Positions 32,101-37,890 of a stretch of DNA of 37,890 bases are shown piece after piece; within the stretch, counting starts at the first letter, position 1; every line of letters starts with the position of its first letter. The position numbers and the translations under genes were made by a program. The stretch lies in NCBI GenBank assembly GCA_015064135.1, contig SVSU01000006.1, positions 1 through 37,890 of the forward strand, read 5' to 3'. The stretch comes from Oscillospiraceae bacterium. Its GTDB lineage: Bacteria > Bacillota > Clostridia > Oscillospirales > CAG-272. The notes under the pieces are model-generated. The model was not told where the DNA came from, did not search any database, and saw only the letters and a list, made by a program, of their open reading frames with translations.

Positions 32101-32749
32101 CAGCAGTGGTCAGTGTGAAGGAGATACCTGTCTGACCTGCTGTGAACTCCGCAACATTAACATCGGAGCCTGTAACAACAAACTCATCAGCGGTAACATT
32201 CTTTGATTCGCCGCTGTTGAATTCCACCTTACCGCTTAATACGGTAAACTTGTCACCAACATAGAAGTCAAGGTTGTCGGTCAGAGTGATTTCATAATCA
32301 TCGGGCTGACCGTTCTTCAGAGTATCCACTCTTCCCTTTACGGTGAAGGAGGTGATAGCCTTGGGAACAACGTTTACACGGCAGGCAAGATCTCTCTGAT
32401 TCTTGATTGTCTTTCCACCGGATGTTACTTCCCATTTGATCTGAATATTGATTGTTACGGGGGAACTTGTTACTTCGTTACCCTCGATGGTGATAGACTT
32501 CTTATCACTGCTCTCTGTATATCCAACATTGGAGTCGCCGCCCTTGTTATAGGTGATGGTAGCGGTTGCGGGAACATCCTTGAGAGTCAGCGTTGCCTTT
32601 CCGTCTACCGCAACGGTGATTTCTTCTGCTCCGCCGTCAACAATGCTTCCCTCAACGGAGAAAGAAGGATCTGCCGCGCTGATTGCCAGAGGAACGATCA
32701 TCATAACTGCAATAAGTGTTACGATCATTCCAAAGATCTTCTTTTTCAT
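29111..32749 (-). CDS. Large SLH-anchored surface protein with Ig-like and InlB B-repeat-like domains
   Basis: The 1212-residue protein has a signal peptide (residues 1-26). Residues 30-900 are repeated beta-sandwich Ig-like domains, many with the bacterial Ig pattern EGEKFDFNSIRLAVYYKNT, seen again as YENGDKLKLDGMKVTIYYTNG and YEVDESFDPTGIEVTIMYAD. Residues about 938-1010 are an InlB B-repeat-like unit (AGDHGKISGPTEVAHG, ITPDEGYEVDTIFVDKK). Three SLH domains end the protein (about 1015-1062, 1078-1135, 1150-1200); the first carries MTRAMFVTVLGRL, and the third has drifted to RHELASLL. It should bind wall polymers non-covalently and project outward. AAGGAAGG precedes the ATG; the promoter is at 32833-32861. 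Confidence 0.9.
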   Translation of the reverse strand: MKKKIFGMIVTLIAVMMIVPLAISAADPSFSVEGSIVDGGAEEITVAVDGKATLTLKDVPATATITYNKGGDSNVGYTESSDKKSITIEGNEVTSSPVTINIQIKWEVTSGGKTIKNQRDLACRVNVVPKAITSFTVKGRVDTLKNGQPDDYEITLTDNLDFYVGDKFTVLSGKVEFNSGESKNVTADEFVVTGSDVNVAEFTAGQTGISFTLTTADPNQPKRSEIHTKAQNYRVHVVARETEVTLEKNPDYVKENKFVTVYDEGEKFDFNSIRLAVYYKNTTALKDHAYYKGAQGFNAEDVIMAVGLDEFTVYYNNEPHTFTFSELGVTTVAAKSVKPYIKAGGTEVYYYGDIFDFTTLELDVVEKGQSGEKTYVVKSNGFTPVSPKGRLTADDEGITIKYDTKTYTFKWNEIKLRDDVTSSVVVLEDNRVLKGIVAEGEPLKAKYTDGQTVKDWSGIKFYALYDVYDAATDTTKEVKKLLSENEIGNITAKPCEYSQYDPEKNTYVVIDYKEGKTTVRGYVYGFEIVENAVESIKVTTPPTKTEYENGDKLKLDGMKVTIYYTNGTSEVHSYDDPTISCSPAHGEEVSATTKAVTVVYKSGSVVKETKWEGLKVNSSVKIKKATISVKPDKMTYEVDESFDPTGIEVTIMYADMETPDTVYTDRDFNSFSRVFKSTKDNKVELTIKNPYNDKDSVKLTLEVEVTEKVVPKSIEDISYKKTYLEGEKISLEDITDYFVLMSDGTKITKEQFDDMLEDTTLASSKKPSITTTPATTTALKKTDKKFVVNFKYKGVTVKSEDLAIEVKTPVCVLSNTTNSTVTPYESLELALEAANELTTTQAKTVTITLKQDVELASKYQFNAERSIVIDLSGNDLTMSRTQLIVPHKSTYKNVEIELKNSASTDATIIYDKTDKDMQIILGKNDKLVIDWETEIPGIYEITLKAGDHGKISGPTEVAHGNDAKYTITPDEGYEVDTIFVDKKQQGKGTTITIQSVDDDHTIEVTFKEVVVEWVNPFTDVSKYANYYEAIQFVYENNLFKGVSSNKFEPGETMTRAMFVTVLGRLQGISENDSRYAGKSSFSDVKSSAATSWYVPYVEWASQCGLLLGYEDGTFRPDNEISHTEMYILMQRYAQKILGKTGSATGTRVTVSDAADIPTWEGAYEAVQYATKYNYLVTTSNKIKPNDDALRHELASLLKSFCDEFGLLQTTKK

Positions 32750-32832
32750 TTCTTTTACCTTCCTTTTGAAATTTTATTAAATAAATTTTGCCCTGAGTCG
32801 GTCTCGCCCCGAAAAAAGGGGGCTTCTTCTAT

Positions 32833-32861
32833 ATCATACCACATTTGAAGCCAAATGACAA
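32833..32861 (-). promoter_or_regulatory. Promoter of the large SLH gene
   Basis: On the minus strand TTGTCA (32856-32861) and TATGAT (32833-32838) are 17 bases apart. The leader of about 75 bases includes a CCCC/GGGG hairpin near 32807-32822. Confidence 0.7.
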
Positions 32862-32976
32862 GTCAATTCACAATTTTTTACACAATTTTTTGCCATTTCA
32901 GCAAGGTTTTTCCGAAGATTTGCCCACTCGAGCCCACCTTAGACGGCATCACACCCCCAAAAGTTCCCAAAAACCA

Positions 32977-33005
32977 TTGACAATCTCTCTTTCCTACAAT
33001 ATAAT
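32977..33005 (+). promoter_or_regulatory. Promoter of the EamA transporter gene
   Basis: TTGACA (32977-32982) and TATAAT (33000-33005) are 17 bases apart and consensus. Confidence 0.85.
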
Positions 33006-33038
33006 AAGATAAAAGTTTCAGAAAGTGAGACCCCGCCA

Positions 33039-33920
33039 ATGCACAACAACACAGCCCGTATCAAGCTTATCGCCTCCATGGCCATCTTCGGAACCCTGCC
33101 CCTGTTCGTGCGGAACATCAGCGTCTCCTCCGGTGAGCTTGCCCTGTACCGAGCCACACTCGCCGCAGCGCTGCTTATCATTTACTTCCTCGCCGCCGGA
33201 AAAAAGCTGAATATGCGTGAAATCAAAAAGGAACTGCCCCTCCTCTTTTTCTCGGGCGCCGCCATGGGCATCAACTGGATCCTTCTCTTCCAGTCCTACC
33301 GCTACACCACCGTTTCCATCTCCACTCTGAGCTACTACTTCGCTCCCGTGATCGTCACCGTCCTTTGCCCCATCCTGTTCAGAGAAAGGCTCACGGCGAA
33401 ACAGCTCATCTGCTCCGTTATGGCAACGGCAGGACTTATTCTCGTTGTACTTTTCCAAAAGGACGGCGGTGCGGCTCAGGCGGAGTCCCATCTACTCGGT
33501 GTTCTGTTCGGTCTGGGTGCCGCGCTTTTCTACGCCGCTGTCATTATCCTGAACAAATACATCAAAAACGTAGGCGGCATCGAGCGAACCTTCTTCCAGT
33601 TCATCGCCGCGATCATCGTGCTCGTCCCCTATGTGCTCCTCACGGACGGAATCAATCTGGGCTCCCTCGGCGGCATCGGCTGGGGCTGTCTTATCACGGT
33701 TGGTCTCATACACACGGGTATTACCTACTGTCTCTACTTTTCCTCCCTCCGTGAGCTGAACGGGCAGGAAACAGCTATCCTCAGTTATATCGACCCTCTT
33801 GTTGCCGTCATCGTCTCCGTTGCCATCCTCGGCGAGCCCATCGCACTTCCGCAGATTGCAGGCGGTATTTTAATCCTCGGCTTTACGCTCTGGAATGAAC
33901 TTGGCAGCAGCAAGAAGTAA
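33039..33920 (+). CDS. EamA-family (DMT superfamily) transporter
   Basis: The 293-residue protein has ten hydrophobic helices in two EamA halves. The first half opens IASMAIFGTLPLFVRNISVSSGELALYR and has the family signature LLFQSYRYTTVSISTLSYYFAPVIV; the second has AALFYAAVIILNKYI and LSYIDPLVAVIVSVAILGEPI. DMT proteins export or import small metabolites such as amino acids; the substrate cannot be told. The ribosome site (AAAGTGAG) is weak, while the promoter is strong. A terminator follows that also serves the gene converging from the right. Confidence 0.9.
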   Translation: MHNNTARIKLIASMAIFGTLPLFVRNISVSSGELALYRATLAAALLIIYFLAAGKKLNMREIKKELPLLFFSGAAMGINWILLFQSYRYTTVSISTLSYYFAPVIVTVLCPILFRERLTAKQLICSVMATAGLILVVLFQKDGGAAQAESHLLGVLFGLGAALFYAAVIILNKYIKNVGGIERTFFQFIAAIIVLVPYVLLTDGINLGSLGGIGWGCLITVGLIHTGITYCLYFSSLRELNGQETAILSYIDPLVAVIVSVAILGEPIALPQIAGGILILGFTLWNELGSSKK

Positions 33921-33936
33921 GAATATGTCAGCACAA

Positions 33937-33989
33937 ACAAAGCTTCCGTTATCTTGATTGCAAAATCAACACAACGGAAGCTTGTTTTT
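33937..33989. terminator. Bidirectional terminator between EamA and SLH genes
   Basis: CAAAGCTTCCGTT pairs with AACGGAAGCTTG, with an inner TTGATT/AATCAA stem, and T runs to the right (TTTTTA). It separates the stops at 33920 (plus) and 34016 (minus). Confidence 0.88.
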
Positions 33990-34015
33990 ATTCGGTTAAT
34001 TCAGGTCGGGCAAAA

Positions 34016-35671
34016 TCAAGGTGCAATACCGTTTGCCGCTGCCCATTCTTCCCACAGCATAGGATCGGGGAAGAAGTCCTGGAATGCCTGCTTCTGCTCG
34101 GGTGTGAGGGCATTGTACTCGGCGGCGGTATATTCTTCGGGCATTTTTCCGCCGGGCTGGTCCCACGGCATCATGTCGGGAATATCGAAATCGTCGGGAT
34201 TGATAGTGCCTGAGGGCTTTGTGTCCTCCTCGGCAGGATCCTTCAGACCATACTTGATCATCCATGCTTCGCAATCCTCGGGATTCTCAAAGAAGGCAAG
34301 GAATAACTCCTTCTGCTTGTTGTTAAGCTTGTCGTAGTCTGCTTTTGTATAATCCCCGTGTGCCTTTGCTCCGGGTTCCAGCCAGGGCATAGAGTCATCT
34401 TCTTTCTCATCCTCTTCGGGGATATACACGTCGTCAAAATCGGGAAGATCAGGATCTTCTGTCTCAACTTCCTCGGGAGCCTTCAAACCAACTCTTACAA
34501 GCCATGCATCGAACTCCTCGGGCAGGGGGAAGAATGCCTCAAATGCCGCCTTCTGTTCGGTGGTCAGAGCCATATATTCTTCCTTTGTGTAATCCTCGGG
34601 CTGCTTTGCGCCGTCCTTTTCCCAAGGCATATCATCGGTAACGATACCTTCGGGCTTAACAGATTCTGTCTCGGTGGGGTTCTTTTCTGTCTCGGAAGGT
34701 TTATCTGTTTCGGTGGGTTTATCTGTTTCGGAGGGCTTGCCGGGGGTAACCGGTCTATCCGTTTCGTTATCCTTATCGGGAGTCTTGCCGTTGTTCTTTT
34801 CAAGCCATTCTAGAGTTGCGGGAAGATCGGGGTAATCTCTGAGGAACACCTCACGCTGTCTCTGGCTCAGCTTTTCGATATCTGCCAGAGTATACTGCTC
34901 AGCAGGCTTTGCGCCGTTCTGTGTCCAGGGAAGGATCAGAACATCCTTCTCGGCATCTTTATCGCCTGTGGTAGGCTTCTTGTTGTTCTCAGCGTCATCG
35001 ACAACAACATCGCCGCCGTTTGTCTCGGGCTTATCCTCGGGAAGCTCAAGGGTAATTCTTGCTGTGTCGTCCATCATTCTTGTAAGGATTGCCGCAACTT
35101 CGCTTCTTGTAACGTAGCTTGCAGGCTTGCAGGTCAGCTGATCGTCCATACCGCGCACGATTCCGGCACGATACAGCAGATAAATGCTGTATGCATATTC
35201 ATGGGTAGTGGGAACGTCGGGAACCATGCCGTATTCTACATTGTTGATCTCGGAAAGAGCATCTGCAGGAAGCGCGCGGGAGAAGATATCCATGTACACT
35301 TCTCTTGTCGCATTTTCGTTCCAGTTGTAATTCTTGAAAATGATACGCGCGGAACGGCAGTATTCCACATAGGGAACATACCAATCAGCTCCTGTTACCG
35401 CCTGAATGGGCGCCGCACCTGTATAGGTCTGGTGCATACAAGCCGCCAGCTTAACCGCCTCTGCATATGTAAGGTTTCCCTCGGGCTCAAACTTATCCAG
35501 TTCACGTCCGTTGATGAGGCCAATCTCATATGCGTTCTTTACATCGTTGTAATACCAGGAGTTTTTTGCAACATCCTTGAAGGGGAGCTCTGCCGCCATC
35601 GCATAAAAGGGCATTGTTCCGGCCGCCAGAAGGGCAGCAAGGACAGCACTTACTGATCTTTTAATCTTCAT
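34016..35671 (-). CDS. SLH-domain surface protein with four 49-residue C-terminal repeats
   Basis: The 551-residue protein has a signal peptide (1-27) and then three SLH domains (about 30-80, 95-140, 150-205; LPFKDVAKNSWYYNDV opens the first). A low-complexity Thr/Pro/Glu linker (residues 297-346) separates repeats 1 and 2, and acidic linkers separate the others. The repeats lie at 247-295, 348-396, 428-476 and 501-549, and each has PWxxxGxK, YTxxxY, LxxxQK, F, and a Trp near its end. They may bind a ligand or partner. AAAAGGAG precedes the ATG. It overlaps the upstream polymerase gene by 11 bases. The SLH end anchors to wall polymers. Confidence 0.88.
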   Translation of the reverse strand: MKIKRSVSAVLAALLAAGTMPFYAMAAELPFKDVAKNSWYYNDVKNAYEIGLINGRELDKFEPEGNLTYAEAVKLAACMHQTYTGAAPIQAVTGADWYVPYVEYCRSARIIFKNYNWNENATREVYMDIFSRALPADALSEINNVEYGMVPDVPTTHEYAYSIYLLYRAGIVRGMDDQLTCKPASYVTRSEVAAILTRMMDDTARITLELPEDKPETNGGDVVVDDAENNKKPTTGDKDAEKDVLILPWTQNGAKPAEQYTLADIEKLSQRQREVFLRDYPDLPATLEWLEKNNGKTPDKDNETDRPVTPGKPSETDKPTETDKPSETEKNPTETESVKPEGIVTDDMPWEKDGAKQPEDYTKEEYMALTTEQKAAFEAFFPLPEEFDAWLVRVGLKAPEEVETEDPDLPDFDDVYIPEEDEKEDDSMPWLEPGAKAHGDYTKADYDKLNNKQKELFLAFFENPEDCEAWMIKYGLKDPAEEDTKPSGTINPDDFDIPDMMPWDQPGGKMPEEYTAAEYNALTPEQKQAFQDFFPDPMLWEEWAAANGIAP

Positions 35672-37010
35672 TTTTTTCTCCTTTTCCTATTTTTATATTT
35701 TCTGTATCAGGTTTTCTGATGCTGATTCTGTTTTTGTATCTCTCTTTATGTTGTTCGCTTCGAGCCGATGTCAATAGACAGGTCGCCAATCCGTCAATAA
35801 TACAATATGACGCAAAGAGCCACGGAACGCCCTGCAGAATGGGCTCAAGGAAAAACATAACATTCGTTGACAGATAGATACATAGCAGTACCTGTTTGAC
35901 GCCGAAGGATATCTTTTTGTTCCGAAAAACCCGAAATGCACGAAATAATGCGAGAAAACTGTACACGCCAACACCGATAAGAGCGAATACGCCGCCCAGG
36001 TTGTAGGTATCAAGATAGAGGTCGTGGGCATATCCGGGAACAACCTCCTTGAGCTTTGAACCGCCCCAGGGGAAATTCAGCATATAGTGCAAATATCTGA
36101 GTTTTTTGGAAACTCGGGTGTCTGCGAAAACGCTTCTTCCCTCTACCTCGAAGAATCGATAGTAGAAGTTGGACTCCTCAAATGCATCCTTTATGCCAAA
36201 AACATTCAAATAATAAAGAGCAATAATCACCAATATAATAAAAGCAATCACAAACAGCTTCCGAAAGGGATTTATCCTCTTATTGTAGCTTTGATGAATA
36301 AAGGCAAAGACAAAGAGAAAAGGAGTTATAAACAGCAGGGTTCGTCCGGCAAGAACACCCACATTGTATATCATGATAATTGCCATTCCCACAATGCTGA
36401 GTATCTTCCACACCCTTTTCGCATCGGTAAAAATGACAGCAATAAATATACTGAGGGCAATACAAGCAAGACACGCCTGTGCTGTTGCGCTCGTGTATTC
36501 ACCTGACCAGAAATCCCGAGCTCGTCTGGTTTCCGAGCCGAAATTTATGATCATGTTTAAAATATAATGCAGAAAAGTTCCTGTTCCGAGAACGCCCAGG
36601 ACAAGCTTGACGCGATTCTCCTTCTGCTCGTAGGTATTGTTGGCAGAAATAAAGCACAACCCAAGGGTATAGGCGCAAAACCACACAAACTGACGTAGCA
36701 TGGCCATCAAACTGCTCTGACTGAGCGTATCAAAAATCAACATAGCCACTCCGAGAAGGAGCAGGCAGATAGATGAGGCGTTGATCCTGATTTTCAGATT
36801 CGGAAGCAGCAAAAAAAGCACAAAGGACGCAAACAAAACGTAATACATATGATACACATTTTGAACGCTTATGAAAATGCATATCAACATGAGCCACTGA
36901 ATCGTCTGAGTCGGGTTTATCTTAAATGTTGAAGATGGATTCCGCATTTTATCTCCCGTTATTTTGAAAACATATCTATAAAAAGCAACTCCGGGGTTTA
37001 CATTGCTCAT
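35661..37010 (-). CDS. O-antigen ligase/polymerase-like polytopic membrane protein (Wzy/WaaL type)
   Basis: The protein has about eleven membrane helices and a large external loop (about residues 280-340 of the longest frame) with ESNFYYRFFEVEGRSVFADTRVSKKLRYLHYMLNFPWGGS and PGYAHDLYLDTYNLGG. The latter is the HDxxxxxxxxxG pattern of O-antigen ligases. In Gram-positive cells such proteins polymerise or attach wall or capsular glycans. The start is uncertain: ATG 37010 has GGAG nine bases before, ATG 36947 has GGGAGA close before, and GTG 37031 is possible. It overlaps the SLH gene by 11 bases, so the two may act together on a surface glycan. Confidence 0.82.
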   Translation of the reverse strand: MSNVNPGVAFYRYVFKITGDKMRNPSSTFKINPTQTIQWLMLICIFISVQNVYHMYYVLFASFVLFLLLPNLKIRINASSICLLLLGVAMLIFDTLSQSSLMAMLRQFVWFCAYTLGLCFISANNTYEQKENRVKLVLGVLGTGTFLHYILNMIINFGSETRRARDFWSGEYTSATAQACLACIALSIFIAVIFTDAKRVWKILSIVGMAIIMIYNVGVLAGRTLLFITPFLFVFAFIHQSYNKRINPFRKLFVIAFIILVIIALYYLNVFGIKDAFEESNFYYRFFEVEGRSVFADTRVSKKLRYLHYMLNFPWGGSKLKEVVPGYAHDLYLDTYNLGGVFALIGVGVYSFLALFRAFRVFRNKKISFGVKQVLLCIYLSTNVMFFLEPILQGVPWLFASYCIIDGLATCLLTSARSEQHKERYKNRISIRKPDTENIKIGKGEKNED

Positions 37011-37166
37011 GTTTCCGGTCTCCGTTATCACAATGTAAATCCCGGTATACTGTAACCATCACTAATAAAACGTAATAACGTCGATCCGCCCCGTCCAAAA
37101 CGACATATTCCTTTCGGATAAGCATCAACTTTCCATCTGTATTTTGTTTTTACACAGAAATACTTT

Positions 37167-37239
37167 TCATGCAGTTGAAAATTAAGTTTTTCGCTAAGTG
37201 ATTCACATCGTGCGAAAAACTTAATTTTCAACTGCATGA
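37167..37239. repeat. Perfect 28-bp inverted repeat with 17-base loop
   Basis: The left arm (37167-37194, starting TCATGCAGTTG) and right arm (37212-37239, ending CAACTGCATGA) pair without mismatch. The loop holds a weak GTGA/TTCAC pairing. It lies between the LRR gene (stop 37321, minus) and the polymerase start. The 310-bp gap 37011-37320 holds this, the next hairpin and no convincing gene. Confidence 0.92.
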
Positions 37240-37259
37240 CACGGAAGTGTCATGCAGTT
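37230..37259. repeat. 13-bp hairpin with GGAA loop, sharing its arm with the 28-bp inverted repeat
   Basis: AACTGCATGACAC (37230-37242) pairs with GTGTCATGCAGTT (37247-37259) around GGAA. The left arm is also the end of the right arm of the 28-bp stem, so the two stems cannot form together. Confidence 0.88.
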
Positions 37260-37320
37260 TACTCATATTACCGATTATTCATCGGGGTTTAAGCTTTTGC
37301 TCAAACAAGGTTAGCCTTGA

Positions 37321-37890
37321 TTATTCAGCAAGTGCATAACCGTTGTTTACTGCATAATTTGCAGCAACGGAGCCTGCGGGAGCTGTTACAACTACGCTGG
37401 GAGACTTGTAGAAGATCTTCGCGCCGATAGATGTAAGGCTTGCGGGCAGAGTTGCGGATGTAAGAGCAGTACAGTCACGGAACGCATAGTTACCGATTGT
37501 AGTCAGAGCAGTGCCTTCTTCGAAGCTGATAGATTCAAGAGCTGCGTTGAAGTATACACCGTTTGCTTCAATTGTTGTCAGGGATGCGGGGAATACGATA
37601 TTCTTGATACCTGTATAACCGATAGCACCTGTTGCAATTGTTGTCAGTGCAGAGCCTTCCTCAAATACGATCTCGGTTGCATTTTCCATGCCGTAGAATG
37701 CGTACTGACCGATGGATGTTACATCCTTGCCGATTACGATCTTTGTTACGAATTCACGAACATTGCGCATTGTGCAAGCCCAAGGAGCTGCAGAACCTGC
37801 TGTTACACTGTAGCTGTAGTTCTTCATTGCGCCTTCGCCGCCGATGGTCAGTGTGCCTGCATCGTAGTCGAATGTCCATGTTACGCCGTT
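37321..37890 (-). CDS. BspA-type LRR_5 protein, C-terminal part (cut by the right edge)
   Basis: The frame is open to the right edge and gives 189 residues. Upstream of the first ATG it continues with VTWTFDYDAGTLTIGGEGA, so the true start is outside the window. It has the family's opening module followed by four LRR_5 repeats (for example IGKDVTSIGQYAFYGMENATEIVF, LTTIGNYAFRDCTALTSATLP, SLTSIGAKIF). It ends with VVVTAPAGSVAANYAVNNGYALAE, which is typical of the family's cap. Signal and anchor cannot be seen. The minus-strand stop is followed by the 37167 hairpin system. Role probably surface binding; inferred. Confidence 0.85.
   Translation of the reverse strand, partial: NGVTWTFDYDAGTLTIGGEGAMKNYSYSVTAGSAAPWACTMRNVREFVTKIVIGKDVTSIGQYAFYGMENATEIVFEEGSALTTIATGAIGYTGIKNIVFPASLTTIEANGVYFNAALESISFEEGTALTTIGNYAFRDCTALTSATLPASLTSIGAKIFYKSPSVVVTAPAGSVAANYAVNNGYALAE

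Noticed and set aside
30995-32206. Plus-strand open frame of 403 residues opposite the large SLH gene
   Set aside because: Cys- and Val-rich mirror of repeated beta-sandwich coding; no start signal.
37028-37237. Minus-strand open frame of 69 residues over the 28-bp inverted repeat
   Set aside because: Part of it is the palindrome itself, and no ribosome site precedes it.

Overview
The window looks like chromosomal DNA of an anaerobic Gram-positive bacterium of the class Clostridia, most likely an uncultured gut lineage near Oscillospirales or Christensenellales. The evidence is a T-box threonine leader before thrS, homologues of Bacillus YwlG, YpsA, TepA and YwqG, S-layer-homology (SLH) proteins, BspA-type leucine-rich repeats, lipoproteins with a Gram-positive style signal, and strong AGGAG-type ribosome binding sites. 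Coding DNA favours C-ending codons and intergenic DNA is AT-rich. The taxonomic call is inference; no rRNA is present. I see no tRNA, CRISPR array, transposase or phage gene.

Layout. 1-140 is the end of rpmF, followed by a terminator, a hairpin repeat and three 55-bp tandem repeats. 589-1712 is an unknown gene overlapping an ArsR/DUF2087 regulator. 1771-4955 (minus) holds a YwlG-like protein, a cation/proton antiporter and a PASTA-plus-polysaccharide-deacetylase lipoprotein. 5205-8098 is a tight operon (PsbP-like lipoprotein, cysteine desulfurase, HAD phosphatase, YpsA), followed by gpmI and pgeF. 10915-15842 is a four-gene Gld-like ABC export cluster. 15983-18909 is a DUF1963 protein, then the T-box and thrS. 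19071-19297 is a pair of highly structured repeats. 19299-21350 (minus) is a CofE-like ligase and a hexapeptide acetyltransferase. 21615-22988 is a small membrane protein, an RluA-type pseudouridine synthase and a small LRR protein. 23153-27983 is a methyltransferase-like protein, then a run of sugar isomerase, Met-gamma-lyase-like enzyme, membrane protein and TepA-like protease.

The right third concerns the cell surface. There is a secreted 262-aa protein, a 1212-aa SLH/Ig-like protein, an EamA transporter, and a membrane polymerase/ligase overlapping by 11 bp a 551-aa SLH protein that carries four copies of a 49-residue repeat. A BspA-like LRR protein runs off the right edge.

The most unusual content is non-coding. 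Two families of dispersed structured elements show base-pair-preserving changes between copies: one family sits on the sense strand just after genes (near 261, 2344, 18926), the other at 19071, 19167, 27965 and 28062. There is also a perfect 28-bp inverted repeat with a competing downstream hairpin at 37167-37259, a 21-bp tandem repeat that carries a gene's own stop codon (23948-24031), and a hairpin that sequesters the tepA ribosome binding site. All functional statements come from reading motifs by eye; no database search was possible.
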